From Alphaproteobacteria bacterium (lineage in GTDB: Bacteria; Pseudomonadota; Alphaproteobacteria; Paracaedibacterales; CAIULA01), in NCBI GenBank assembly GCA_026400645.1, contig JAPLOP010000037.1:1-64000 (forward strand): DNA of 64,000 bases. Reading direction: 5' to 3'. Positions 1 to 9,085 of the stretch are shown piece after piece. Both the position numbers and the translations under genes were made by a program. Below the pieces are notes generated by a model. It worked only from the letters and a program-made list of their open reading frames with translations. It was not told the DNA's origin and did not search any database. How positions within the stretch are numbered: the stretch's first letter is position 1; each line of letters begins with the position of its first letter.

Positions 1-2
1 AG

Positions 3-131
3 GCTGAACTTCGTCAGGCCGTGATCAAATATAATACGTATCGTCCTCATCGGAACTTGAAGGGATTAACACCTATGGAGTATATTCGGGATATCTGTTC
101 CGAGGCTGCAGCGGAGTCTCATTTGATGTGA
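3..131 (+). CDS. Integrase-core transposase, C-terminal fragment (left edge of window)
   Basis: The frame is open from the first bases and ends at TGA 129-131. The readable peptide contains YNTYRPHRNLKGLTPMEYI, the usual C-terminal end of DDE integrase-core transposases of the IS3/IS481 type (a YNxxRPHxxLxGxTPxEY pattern). The N-terminal part and catalytic D,D,E residues lie outside the window, so whether the element is intact cannot be judged. It sits just before a tRNA gene, a common neighbourhood for insertions. The family assignment between IS3 and IS481 is uncertain. Confidence 0.75.
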   Translation, partial: AELRQAVIKYNTYRPHRNLKGLTPMEYIRDICSEAAAESHLM

Positions 132-197
132 ACCCGCACAACTGAAATGTTTCCCTTGCAAAGATACGGTCGCTAGTATTAAAGTTAACGGGTGATC

Positions 198-273
<76 letters not shown>

Positions 274-322
274 GATCTTTAGTCTTTATAACATATCCCC
301 AACCAAACAAAATGTTGATCCA

Positions 323-2093
323 ATGAGAGAAAAAAGTGATTACGATCAAGCTTTGGAGGCAGATCGTCCCGCAAAGAATGCAAGCCCCTACGATAGCTTA
401 AAGCATCTAAAGATTTTAAAGAGCTATATCGCCCCCTATAAATTGCAAGTATTCCTGGCGTCAGTTTCTCTTGTGCTGGCGGCTGCCATGATTTTGGGTA
501 TTGGTGTTGGCCTTAAACACTTGATTGATCAGGGATTTGTCACGCAAAACTCTGACCGGCTTTTGATGATCCTTTTGGGTCTTTTTGGGTGTGTTGTTCT
601 GCTGTCTTTGTCCAGTTTCGGGCGCACGTATTATGTATCATGGCTTGGTGAGCGAATCGTTGCTAATCTTCGGCTTGATGTGTTTCGTCATATGTTGCAG
701 CTGGAGGTCAGCTTTTTTGAGCAAGTTCGCGTTGGGGAATTGATTTCACGACTTACAACAGATACCAGCTTGATTCAGATCCTGATCGGAACATCGGCGG
801 CTGTGGCTGTCCGAAATATCCTGATTTTGGCAGGGGGGCTTTCGATGATGATTTTGATTTCACCGTTGTTAACGTTGTATTGTCTGGCAGTGATCCCCCT
901 TGTTTTGATTCCAATTAGCCTGTTGGGGCGGCGGGTTCGTGTGGGATCCAAAATTGCGCAAAGTTCTCTTGCGGGGATGAGCGGGTATATTGATGAATTC
1001 AGAGGATACATTTTCATCGGCAGTTCATCGAAATTTGACACGATCTTGGCTAACATGCATCGTTATGATTCTGGTATTTACGGCCATTGTCCTTGTCTTT
1101 TGGATTGGGGTGCATGGGGTGACACAAGGGGATATGACGGCCGGAAGCTTGTCCGCGTTTATATTTTATGCCACAGCTGCAGCCGGATCAGCCGGATCAT
1201 TCAGTGAGATTGTTGGCGATTTGCAGCGGGCAGCCGGGGCCGCAGATCGTTTGATTGAAATTCTGTCAATAGCGCCAACGCTGAACAGTGCCAACCCACG
1301 TTCGTTGCCAAAGCCCGCAAAGGGAATCTTGGCAGTTCATGGAATATCCTTTGCTTACCCTAACCATCCAGAACGTCCTATTTTAAAGAAATTAACCCTG
1401 TCCGTTTCCCCGGGTGAAAATGTGGCCATTGTTGGGCCATCAGGGGCCGGGAAAAGTACGCTTTTTGCCCTGTTGTTGCGGTTTTATGATCCGCAATCGG
1501 GTTCTATTTATGTTGATGGGATCGATATCAAGGATGTTCCGTTGCAGGAATTGCGCCAAAGAATTGGTGTCGTTAAACAGGAAACCGCTTTATTTTCCAC
1601 AACCATTTATCAAAATATCTTGTATGGTCGCCCTGATGCCAACGAGGAAGACGTTTGGGAGGCTGCTGAACGGGTAAGGTTGAATGATTTTTTGACAACA
1701 CTGCCCCACGGCATTCACACAGAAATTGGAACGCGGGGGGTTCGGTTGTCTGGTGGGCAAAAGCAGCGCATTGCCATAGCGCGGGCCATTTTACGGAATC
1801 CAAAGATTTTATTGCTGGACGAGGCAACAAGTGCCCTTGATGCTGAAAGCGAACAAGCGGTTCAAAGGGGGTTGAGTCATTTGATGGCATCAAGGACAAC
1901 CCTGGTGATTGCGCATCGATTGGCAACGGTCCTGAGGGCGGATCGAATTGTCGTGATGGATCAAGGGGCGATCAGGGCCATTGGGACGCATGCGGAGCTT
2001 ATTGACCAAGACAGTTTGTATCGCCAGCTTGCTTTGCTGCAATTTTCCGATGGGTTGATGCTGGGTGAACAAAATTCTCTTCGGAATTATTAA
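323..2093 (+). pseudogene. MsbA-like ABC exporter, disrupted by internal deletion and frameshift
   Basis: Two overlapping frames together make one ABC exporter of the MsbA/LptA-exporter type. The first (323 to about 997) carries the N-terminal membrane domain up to the ...MSGYIDE segment. The second (from about 1002 to 2093) resumes at FSSAVHRNLTRSWLT and contains the last membrane segments, Walker A GPSGAGKST, signature LSGGQKQR and Walker B ILLLDEATSALD. In intact homologues about 20 residues separate the E of YIDE from the F that follows, whereas here only 13 nt do. Roughly 50 nt are therefore missing and the frame changes. The second frame could start at TTG 990 or ATG 993 and make a half-size product, but the missing coupling-helix region argues against function. 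Frame, domain order and motifs are seen directly. The deletion is inferred from family structure, and a sequencing error alone would not explain the missing residues. Confidence 0.8.
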
Positions 2094-2111
2094 AGAACAG
2101 TTGGGATAGTC

Positions 2112-2348
2112 ATGGCGATTATTTCGGCGATTGTGACAGGGATTTTTCTTTATCTGATGATCTGGCTGGTCGTTTTCCTGACGGTGTTGCCGTTGTGGAT
2201 CAAGGTGGAGGATGAGCATCCCATTGGTTTTGCAACAAGCGCGCCATCGAATCCGCACATCAAAAGAAAGCTTGTTTTGGCAACGTATAGTTCATTTGTC
2301 ATTTGGTGTGTAGCTTTGGCTTTGATTACCATTTTAACCCCATCTTAA
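2112..2348 (+). CDS. DUF1467 family small membrane protein
   Basis: This 78-residue protein has two hydrophobic segments (about residues 4-28 and 56-75) around a polar loop with GFATSAPSNPHIKRK. That pattern, a first helix ending in VLPLW and then a small-residue/P-rich loop and a basic LxRK stretch, is the alphaproteobacterial DUF1467 family, whose function is unknown. It begins 18 nt after the ABC transporter pseudogene and was probably co-transcribed with it. Length fits the family. It looks intact. Confidence 0.8.
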   Translation: MAIISAIVTGIFLYLMIWLVVFLTVLPLWIKVEDEHPIGFATSAPSNPHIKRKLVLATYSSFVIWCVALALITILTPS

Positions 2349-2396
2349 CTATTTCAGTGTAGGCTCAGATTAATAAAGATTAATTGAGCACATGCA

Positions 2397-3140
2397 ATGA
2401 CTGTTAATCCTGACGAATTTATGGCCGATGAATTTAAAGCCAGGCACGGATATTTACCCCTGTCGATTCAGGAGGAAGGATATCTGGCATTCTGTCAAAA
2501 ACACCACATGAAAAATCCCTGGACCATTTGGGGAGAAATTCGATTTCGGGCGGATCCGGATCATGTTGTTTTGTTTGAGCAGGCGATCAATTTGGTTGTT
2601 CAGGCCCATGATATTTTGCGGACCAGTTTTCGGTATGATGGAGAACGGTGGGAGCGGGCTATTGCTGATAGCATGGTGTATTCATTGCCGTGTCATGATA
2701 TTAAAGATCTGGAGGATGCGGAGAAGGCAGAGATTTTGGAGAATTTTTCCAAACTCAATCGACTGGCGGCGTTTCCAGTTTATGTGGCACCATTGTTTAG
2801 GTTGAATTTGATTCGGGTTACGGGTGATGAGTTTGTTCTTTTCAGCACTATCGAGCATTTGATATCTGACGGACTGTCATCTGGATTTTTGCTGGACCAG
2901 ATATTTTTCATCTATCAATCGTTAATCGATGGGGAAACAAACAATGCCCCCGCTAAGCCCTATCTAACCTCAGTTCGACGTAAGAATCCCCAAAAACCTT
3001 GTCTTTTCCAGGAAAATCCTGGGTTGCTTTGTCGCTCCGCTCCTCGCAATGACGTCTTTGCGATGAGGGCGAAGCCCGAGGAAGCAATCCAGATAAGGGT
3101 TTTTTGGGGATTCTTACGTCGAACTCAGCTTAATGAATAG
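2397..3140 (+). pseudogene. NRPS condensation-domain protein, truncated by a palindromic element
   Basis: About 190 residues resemble the N-terminal half of a non-ribosomal peptide synthetase condensation domain (LSIQEEGYLAF, then AHDILRTSF, then EHLISDG). The EHLISDG motif corresponds to the family HHxxxDG motif, with the second, catalytic histidine kept and the first replaced by Glu. From about codon 191 the frame runs straight through the inverted-repeat element at 2968-3129 and stops just beyond it at 3138-3140. The C-terminal half of the domain (DFGWG region) is absent. No adenylation or carrier domain is present nearby. Likely a decayed gene. An expressed truncated product with a repeat-encoded tail cannot be excluded. 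Confidence 0.7.
2968..3129. repeat. Palindromic repeat element with long terminal inverted repeats
   Basis: The left end (GTTCGACGTAAGAATCCCC, from 2973) is an almost exact inverted copy of the right end at about 3104-3126, followed by an A/T tract. The core contains a second palindrome: the segment around 3030-3092 (TCCTCGCAATGACGTC ... GCGATGAGGGCGAAGCCC ... GAAGCAATCCAG) recurs at 46441 and, more divergently, at 3942 and 15312. The whole unit is about 160 bp and could fold into one hairpin. It encodes no transposase, so it is a MITE or REP-like element. It lies inside the condensation-domain gene. Confidence 0.85.
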
Positions 3141-3435
3141 GCTGTTGGTCTTGAACGGTTAAAGAAAAACCAGCAATAGCACAAAGCACTTTCAGTGTTC
3201 TGAATTCGGGCTCCACTTTTCCTGCTAGTATACGGTAAAGGTGTTCCCGATTAAGGTGTGCCTTTTCAGCGATGCGTGTCACTGTATGATTTCGGGCCCG
3301 CAAAACATGATCCAGGGCAATCGCAGCAACACGGGGGTCGTCATCCTCAAAAGCTGCCGATAAATAAAGAGAGGCCTCTGTTGGATCCTTAAGGCTATTA
3401 ATTAAGTACGAATCATAATCACGAAGTTTTGGCAT
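3130..3435 (-). CDS. HigA-like antitoxin (addiction module antidote, HTH)
   Basis: A DNA-binding antidote of a type II toxin-antitoxin pair. The protein has the family hallmark YLSAAFEDDDPRVAAIALDHV, followed by a helix-turn-helix with HTVTRIAEKAHLNREHLYRIL and the tail EFRTLKVLCAIAGFSL, typical of the HigB/HigA-like addiction modules paired with RelE-superfamily killers. ATG at 3435 is chosen over the ATG at 3444 because an AAAGG stretch lies about 9 nt before it. It overlaps the end of the toxin reading frame by 17 nt, the usual toxin-first order. Its 3' end abuts the palindromic element. It appears intact although its toxin is broken. Confidence 0.85.
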   Translation of the reverse strand: MPKLRDYDSYLINSLKDPTEASLYLSAAFEDDDPRVAAIALDHVLRARNHTVTRIAEKAHLNREHLYRILAGKVEPEFRTLKVLCAIAGFSLTVQDQQPIH

Positions 3436-3759
3436 CGTTTGCATCCTTTAATAATTTGCAATAGACTATCGATTTCTTGATATCTTTGTTTTGGCTGGAT
3501 TTATCTCCGCCACATAACAAAACAACCAAAGTGTCTTCCTGTTTTGTAAAATAGATTCGATAGCCAGGACCATAATGAACACGAAGCTCGTAAACATCGG
3601 AATCCAAATGCTTTGCATCGCCAAACAACCCAAAACGGAGCCTGTCGATGCGGGTTTTCATGATCGCGGCTGCCTTTCTGTCTTTGAGTGCTGACAACCA
3701 TGTAATGAGCGAGACTCACCGGAATCATCTTCAAAATAAGATATTTGATATGTCTTCAT
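3419..3759 (-). pseudogene. HigB-like (RelE/ParE superfamily) toxin, frameshifted
   Basis: The C-terminal 90 residues, in the frame from about 3709 to 3419, match the addiction-module killer family: ITWLSALKDRKAAA, RIDRLRFGLFGDAKHL, ELRVHYGPGYRIYF, LLCGGDKSSQ. That frame meets a TGA immediately upstream and has no ATG start. In another frame an ATG at 3759 begins MKTYQISYFEDDSGES, which is what the family N-terminus looks like. The two join near 3705 if one base is restored (the starts are 62 nt apart instead of a multiple of three). The toxin therefore seems inactivated by a 1-nt deletion, or there is a sequencing error. Confidence 0.75.
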
Positions 3760-3941
3760 GCTTTAATGTAGCTTACAAACAACAAAAAATCAATCCTATA
3801 AAAACTAAGTCTGACATTAACCTCAAATTAATCATTCTTCCCTATAATAAATTAAATTAGAGATAAATAAAATTTTTTAACAATCGAATTTGGGAACAGA
3901 AAGATATAGTGTTTTTCTACGTGATCAATAGAGAGATAGCT

Positions 3942-4055
3942 TTTTGGATGGCCACACCGCCTTCGTCTGCTCGCCATGACAACGTCATTGCGCGAAGGGC
4001 ACAGCCCGACAAAGCAATCCAGAAATCGCCCTGAACTCATGAAGATTTATTGAAA
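3942..4055. repeat. Copy of the GGATGGCCAC...GCAATCCAG palindromic repeat
   Basis: Starts TTTGGATGGCCACACCGCC and runs through TCGCCATGACAACGTCATTG to GACAAAGCAATCCAG at 4023. It continues into CTCATGAAGATTTATTGAAAA, which is shared with the copy at 15312-15412. The centre (ATGACAACGTCAT) is itself palindromic. Intergenic. Confidence 0.75.
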
Positions 4056-4250
4056 ATGATATAAAAGCGCCCATATTGATGTTTCGTGCCAGGATGAATT
4101 TTTGGCACCGGATCTTGTTGAGCGGTGTCATGCGGTGAATTGTGCGCCAGTTGGATTGTTGGGGCAGCTGCGGTGGTAGGTATCGGTAAATTCAGAAATC
4201 GCCTTGAACTCAGGCTCTGTCTCTAAACTCCACATCACACAAGACCATCC

Positions 4251-4353
4251 CCCGTCCTCCCGCGACCCTGGATCAAGTCCTAGGGCAGGCTTTGATCGCG
4301 GGATCCACAACGGAATACATGGTTCCCGTGGTCAAGCCACGGGATGACGTGGG
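4251..4353. repeat. Copy of the TCCCG..GGTCAAGCC..GGGATGACG palindromic repeat
   Basis: Contains GATCGCGGGATCCACAACGG, AATACATGG and CCGTGGTCAAGCCACGGGAT. It is the reverse complement of the copy at 55396-55470 and related to 46583-46673. GTGGTCAAGCCAC forms a local inverted repeat. Similar units are widespread between genes in alphaproteobacteria. Confidence 0.8.
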
Positions 4354-4542
4354 AAATTCTTATAAACCGACAAGAAAAAGACAGATATATCACCCTGATT
4401 TCTGCGGTATTTAGAGTTCAGGGGCAGAGTCTATGAATGCTTATTGAAAACGGCACTATGTTGACCAGTCCTCTAATTTATCAGGGCCATATCGGCGCAG
4501 GCCCACACAATCAACTACTAATCATGCTTTTTAACGGATACT

Positions 4543-4803
4543 CTATGCGATAATGTCGGGACAGAGCATAGTGTTGATTTTTATGATTTGTTCCTGGATG
4601 ATCTCTTTTTGTTTTCTCATATAATAAAATGCAAAATCTGCAATCCCTGCTGGCCCTTTTTCCAGACCAAGCATTTCCACATCAAGCTGTTGCTGTTTTT
4701 GTTGGAATTGTTGCAGCTGGGCTTGTAGATCGTATTGATTCATATAAACATCCATGACCGTGAATCCCTTGCGCGGGTAATCTCTGGTATTATAATGCTC
4801 CAT
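4543..4803 (-). CDS. Small glutamine-rich coiled-coil protein, possibly DUF465/YdcH-like
   Basis: An 86-residue protein with a heptad-like central region (QYDLQAQLQQFQQKQQQLDV) and a second amphipathic helix ending in EIIQEQIIKINTML. Two helices in this spacing, with a conserved-looking L..LD..M..L pattern, resemble the small DUF465/YdcH hairpin proteins, but the family histidine is not evident. An internal ATG at about 4755 is an alternative start. The gene is divergent from gyrA. Function unknown. The family assignment is tentative. Confidence 0.5.
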   Translation of the reverse strand: MEHYNTRDYPRKGFTVMDVYMNQYDLQAQLQQFQQKQQQLDVEMLGLEKGPAGIADFAFYYMRKQKEIIQEQIIKINTMLCPDIIA

Positions 4804-4934
4804 TCTACGAAAAAATCAAGATGAAAAGTAAAAAAAGCGTTAAGATAAGTATGAAAAAAGTGTCATTTATGCAAAAAAATGCTAAGGTTGGGTTGGTTTT
4901 AGAACTTATTACGTCTAGATAGTTAGGTAAAGTT

Positions 4935-7664
4935 ATGACATCGTCTTTGGTCCCAACACAAACCAGCGATATTAAGCCCATTGCCATTGAAGAGGAAATG
5001 AAGCGTTCCTACCTTGATTATGCGATGAGCGTTATTGTTTCGCGTGCGCTTCCTGATGTTCGGGATGGCTTGAAACCTGTGCACAGACGTATTTTGTATG
5101 CGATGAAGGAAGCTGGAAACGAATACAACCGGCCGTATCGAAAATCAGCCCGCGTAGTCGGAGACGTCATGGGTAAATATCACCCGCATGGGGATATGGC
5201 GATTTATGATGCAATGGTTCGTTTGACGCAAAATTTCAGCTTGCGCTTGCCCTTGATTGATGGCCAGGGAAACTTTGGGTCGATGGACGGGGATCCAGCG
5301 GCAGCATCACGGTATACCGAAGCTCGCCTAGGTCGTTCAGCACATGATTTGCTAGAGGATATCGACAAGGACACCGTCGACTTTCAACCAAACTATGACG
5401 ACACATTAACAGAACCAAAAGTCCTGCCGGCCCGTTTCCCCAACCTTTTAGTTAACGGCAGTAATGGCATTGCTGTTGGTATGGCAACAAACATCCCGAC
5501 CCATAATTTGGGAGAAGTGATCGATGCGTGCTGTGCGCTGATTGATAATCCCGACCTTGGGTTAGCGGAGTTGATCCAGTTCATTCAGGGGCCGGATTTT
5601 CCAACGGGTGGGACAATCATTGGGCGCCGTGGCATTTGGGAGGCTTTTCGAACAGGGCGTGGAACCATTACAGTCCGGGGTAAGACATTTTTTGAACGTG
5701 TCCGCAATGAACGTGAAGCGATCATCATTACGGAAATTCCTTTCCAGGTTAACAAAGCGCGAATGATCGAAAAATTTGCTGAGCTGGTCAAGGATAAGGT
5801 TATCGAGGGGATCAGTGACCTTCGCGATGAATCAGACAGAGATGGCGTTCGTGTTGTGGTCGAACTGAAACGGGATGCCGTTCCCGATGTTGTGCTGAAT
5901 CAGCTGTATCGGTATAGCCCCCTTCAGGGTGGGTTTAGCTTTAACATGCTGGCATTGGTTCATGGGCGCCCAGAACAACTTTCGCTTAAGCGTATTCTGG
6001 AGGCCTTTTTAGAATTCAGAGAAGATGTTATTCTGCGTCGCACGCGATATGAATTGGCACGTGCCCGGGAAAAGGCCCATGTGTTGATGGGTTTTGCGAT
6101 TGCTGTGGCCAATATTGACGAGGTTATTGCGCTGATTCGTGCTGCCACCGATCGCCACATCGCCAAGGCCCAATTGATGGAACGAACTTGGGATGCCCAG
6201 GTGGTCGAACCGCTGCTGGCGTTGGTTGAAACGACAGCGGCTTGCACGGATACCCAATATCGGTTGACGGACATTCAGGCGCAAGCGATTTTGGATTTGC
6301 GTTTACATCGGTTGACTGGTCTTGAACGTGACAAGATCATGGCTGACTTGCAGGAACTGGTTGAACAAATTCAGGAATTTCTGGACATCTTGGGATCACG
6401 TCAGCGGGTTCTGGATATCATGAAAGCGGAACTTGTTAAGATCAAGGAACAATTTCCAAGCCCACGTCGTACCGAAATTGAAGAAGGTGATTTCAGTGTC
6501 AACATGGAGGATCTGATCCAACGCGAAGACATGGTGATTACGGTCAGCTTGGGTGGATATATCAAGCGTGTTCCATTGTCAACGTATCGCGCGCAACGTC
6601 GCGGGGGCAAGGGGCGTTCGGGCATGACAACAAAAGACGAGGATGTCGTTAATGATGTCATTGTGGCCAACACGCACAGCCAGGTTCTGTTCTTTTCCAC
6701 GCTGGGCAAAGTATACCAGATGAAGGTTTATCAATTGCCTCTTGGGTCACCCCAGGCCAAAGGCCGGGCGATGGTTAACCTTTTGCCGCTTAGTGCCGGT
6801 GAAACGATTGCAACTGTTTTGATTAAGCCGGAGGGGACAGAGGTTGACAATGCATTCCTGATGTTTGTTACATCACACGGGAATGTCCGCCGGAATCGTT
6901 TGGAGGATTTTGCGAGTATTCAATCCAATGGAAAGCGCGCCATACGTTTGGATGATGGCGAGGAACTGGTTGCCGTTAAGCTGTGCTCTGAAACCGATGA
7001 TGTTCTGCTCTCAACGGCAAATGGAATTTCGAATCGATTCCATGTGACCAGTATTCGTATTTTTGCGGGGAGAGATTCCAATGGTGTTCGGGGTATTCGT
7101 CTGGGCGACAATGACACAGTTATTTCAATGGCCATTTTGGGGCAAAGTCGCTTGACGATCGAGGAACGTGATGCGTACCTGCGTCAGGCGAACAAGCTTC
7201 GTCAGCAGGCCAACCAGGCGACGGAGACCGAGTCAGGCGAGGAAGAAGCGACCGAAGGGGCGACTATTTTATTATCCCCAGAACGGTTTGCTGAATTGGC
7301 TGCGCAGGAACAATTTATTCTGACTATCACCGAAAACGGATTTGGAAAGCGAACATCGGCCCATGCTTATCGTACAACAAACCGTGGCAGCCTGGGCTTT
7401 ATTAATATTACCACCAACGAAAGAAATGGCGGCGTTGTCGCATCGTTCCCCGTTGGGGCTGATGATCATATTATGCTGGTGACGAATCAGGGGCAAATTA
7501 TTCGCTGCCCAGTTAGCGATATTCGGATCACAGGGCGTGCTGCATTGGGCGTTATTGTCTTTAGGATTGATGAGGGCGAAAAAGTTGTTGCTGTCAGCTT
7601 GGTTCCAGGAGAGGAAGCGGAGGATGAGCAATCTGACGCGGTTGTTGAAGGTACGGAAGCTTAA
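4935..7664 (+). CDS. gyrA: DNA gyrase subunit A
   Basis: Gyrase A (909 residues) makes the double-strand break and passes DNA for negative supercoiling, together with GyrB, which is not in this window. The breakage-reunion domain shows [19 protein letters not shown] near residues 37-55, the catalytic tyrosine in ASRYTEARL (Tyr127) and the [20 protein letters not shown]-terminal beta-pinwheel blades follow, with the GyrA-box region [10 protein letters not shown] at about residue 556. The position equivalent to E. coli Ser83 is Met88, while the acidic residue equivalent to Asp87 is kept (Asp92). An insertion rich in Gln/Glu (about 755-780) sits between C-terminal blades. Two nt separate its stop from trmB. 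Confidence 0.97.
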   Translation: MTSSLVPTQTSDIKPIAIEEEMKRSYLDYAMSVIVSRALPDVRDGLKPVHRRILYAMKEAGNEYNRPYRKSARVVGDVMGKYHPHGDMAIYDAMVRLTQNFSLRLPLIDGQGNFGSMDGDPAAASRYTEARLGRSAHDLLEDIDKDTVDFQPNYDDTLTEPKVLPARFPNLLVNGSNGIAVGMATNIPTHNLGEVIDACCALIDNPDLGLAELIQFIQGPDFPTGGTIIGRRGIWEAFRTGRGTITVRGKTFFERVRNEREAIIITEIPFQVNKARMIEKFAELVKDKVIEGISDLRDESDRDGVRVVVELKRDAVPDVVLNQLYRYSPLQGGFSFNMLALVHGRPEQLSLKRILEAFLEFREDVILRRTRYELARAREKAHVLMGFAIAVANIDEVIALIRAATDRHIAKAQLMERTWDAQVVEPLLALVETTAACTDTQYRLTDIQAQAILDLRLHRLTGLERDKIMADLQELVEQIQEFLDILGSRQRVLDIMKAELVKIKEQFPSPRRTEIEEGDFSVNMEDLIQREDMVITVSLGGYIKRVPLSTYRAQRRGGKGRSGMTTKDEDVVNDVIVANTHSQVLFFSTLGKVYQMKVYQLPLGSPQAKGRAMVNLLPLSAGETIATVLIKPEGTEVDNAFLMFVTSHGNVRRNRLEDFASIQSNGKRAIRLDDGEELVAVKLCSETDDVLLSTANGISNRFHVTSIRIFAGRDSNGVRGIRLGDNDTVISMAILGQSRLTIEERDAYLRQANKLRQQANQATETESGEEEATEGATILLSPERFAELAAQEQFILTITENGFGKRTSAHAYRTTNRGSLGFINITTNERNGGVVASFPVGADDHIMLVTNQGQIIRCPVSDIRITGRAALGVIVFRIDEGEKVVAVSLVPGEEAEDEQSDAVVEGTEA

Positions 7665-7666
7665 GA

Positions 7667-8362
7667 ATGACGGTGTTTGGGGGCGCTAACGAATTCAAGC
7701 AGCATTATGCCCACACGCGGACACGTGCCCTTAAATCTGCACAACAGCATTTATTTGATACAGTGTTGCCGACGGTTGATATTTCGGATCCAGGAACCAT
7801 CAAGGTGGATTTTTTTCAAAATCGGCTTTGGATTGAAATCGGCTTTGGGGGCGGTGAACATCTTTGTCAGCAGGCGCTGCAAAACCCGGACGTTATGTTT
7901 ATTGGGTGTGAACCATTTGTTAATGGGGTGGCCTCCCTTTTAAAGCTGATCCATCACCATACATTAAAGAACGTATTGATTTATCAGGATGATGCCCGGC
8001 TTTTGCTTAGGACGATCCCGAATCAGTCTTGTGAGCGTATTTTTCTGCTTTTCCCAGATCCCTGGCCAAAAAAACGCCACCATAAACGCCGCTTTATCCA
8101 GGACGACACCCTGGTCGAAATCCATCGCGTTTTGAAAAGAGGCGGGGAATGGCGCATCGCAACAGACCATGCAGATTATCGCCAATGGGTTATTGATATG
8201 TTTTCATCGCCCCTTGGTCGTACGCTTTTTCAGCCTATTCATGGGGATTTCATGGATCGTCCCGATATCGAATCATGGCCCCAAACACGCTATGAACAAA
8301 AAGCCGCAGAGGCGGGGAGAGCGTCCGCGTATTTTCGATATAGGTCTGTAAGTATTGATTAA
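7667..8362 (+). CDS. trmB: tRNA (guanine-N7-)-methyltransferase
   Basis: Methylates N7 of G46 in the variable loop of tRNAs using S-adenosylmethionine. The protein has the SAM-binding motif LWIEIGFGGGEHL near residues 49-61 and the family signature FPDPWPKKRHHKRRFIQ near residue 128. It ends with ATDHADYRQWVIDM and TRYEQKA, as expected for TrmB. Length (231) is normal. It starts 2 nt after gyrA, so the two are likely co-transcribed. Confidence 0.95.
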   Translation: MTVFGGANEFKQHYAHTRTRALKSAQQHLFDTVLPTVDISDPGTIKVDFFQNRLWIEIGFGGGEHLCQQALQNPDVMFIGCEPFVNGVASLLKLIHHHTLKNVLIYQDDARLLLRTIPNQSCERIFLLFPDPWPKKRHHKRRFIQDDTLVEIHRVLKRGGEWRIATDHADYRQWVIDMFSSPLGRTLFQPIHGDFMDRPDIESWPQTRYEQKAAEAGRASAYFRYRSVSID

Positions 8363-8409
8363 AAAATATGGACATGACCGAGTCGATTATGAATATGAAA
8401 AGAAGTCCG

Positions 8410-8439
8410 TTGTCTAGGCGGTTATTTTTATGTCATAAT
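8410..8439 (+). promoter_or_regulatory. Possible sigma70-type promoter for ruvAB
   Basis: TTGTCT (8410-8415) and CATAAT (8434-8439) are spaced by 18 bp in the 111-nt gap before ruvA. Both hexamers match the consensus at four or five of six positions. This is seen by eye only. Confidence 0.35.
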
Positions 8440-8473
8440 ACATTTTATTATTCTCTCGTGAGAAAATATATCC

Positions 8474-9079
8474 ATGATTCATAAATTGACGGGAATTGTC
8501 GACAGTATTGTTGATGATGGTTTAATTATAGATGTGCAGGGTGTTGGGTATTTTGCCCATGCATCGGCCAAAACAATTTCACGATTGCCGGCGGTTGGTG
8601 AAAAAACAGCCCTATTTATCGAACACATCATACGACAAGACAATCAGCAGTTGTGTGGGTTTTTGGATCCCGAAGAACGACGATGCTTTCGGTCGCTTTT
8701 GGGTGTTCAGGGGGTTGGTGTAAAAGTCGCCATTGCACTGTTGTCTGTATTATCGCCCGCTGAATTATTTTCAGCCATTATCAGCCAAGATAAAACCGCA
8801 CTGACCCGAGCCCCCGGTGTTGGCGCAAAAGTTGCCGGTCGCATCATTTCAGAGTTGAAAGATAAGAATTTAGACCTATCTTTAAGTATATTAACCTCTG
8901 CTGCGCACAACACACCACCGTCCACTGTGCAGGATGCTTTACTGGGGTTGATTGGTTTGGGATATTCTAGGGCGGAGGCCACCTTGACCCTGTCCCAAAT
9001 TGTTCAGGAAAAGGGAAATGCAGAATCGGCAGAGACGTTAATTCGGATGTCATTGCAAAAACTTTCTTTTGTGAAATAG
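8474..9079 (+). CDS. ruvA: Holliday junction DNA helicase subunit RuvA
   Basis: RuvA binds four-way junctions and loads the RuvB motor. The 201-residue protein starts MIHKLTGIVDSIVDDGLIID (OB-fold domain) and has the helix-hairpin-helix stretches LLGVQGVGVKVAIALLS and TRAPGVGAKVAGRIISEL. It ends with the RuvB-binding three-helix domain containing GLIGLGYSRAEA. It lies 6 nt upstream of ruvB. No ruvC is present nearby. Confidence 0.96.
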   Translation: MIHKLTGIVDSIVDDGLIIDVQGVGYFAHASAKTISRLPAVGEKTALFIEHIIRQDNQQLCGFLDPEERRCFRSLLGVQGVGVKVAIALLSVLSPAELFSAIISQDKTALTRAPGVGAKVAGRIISELKDKNLDLSLSILTSAAHNTPPSTVQDALLGLIGLGYSRAEATLTLSQIVQEKGNAESAETLIRMSLQKLSFVK

Positions 9080-9085
9080 GGCCCC

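Larger units (their letters stand above)
3760..4542. other. Gene-free stretch with two repeat copies
   Basis: No credible gene is seen in this 783-nt stretch. It contains a divergent copy of the palindromic repeat (about 3942-4055) and a copy of the GGCTTGACC-type palindrome (4251-4353). The remaining AT-rich DNA shows no recognisable feature. Short open frames on the minus strand here are translations of the repeats. Confidence 0.7.

Noticed and set aside
3648-3860. Plus-strand 70-residue open frame
   Set aside because: Antisense to the conserved HigB-like toxin sequence and low-complexity downstream.
3852-4310. Short minus-strand open frames
   Set aside because: They are translations of the palindromic repeats and their flanks.
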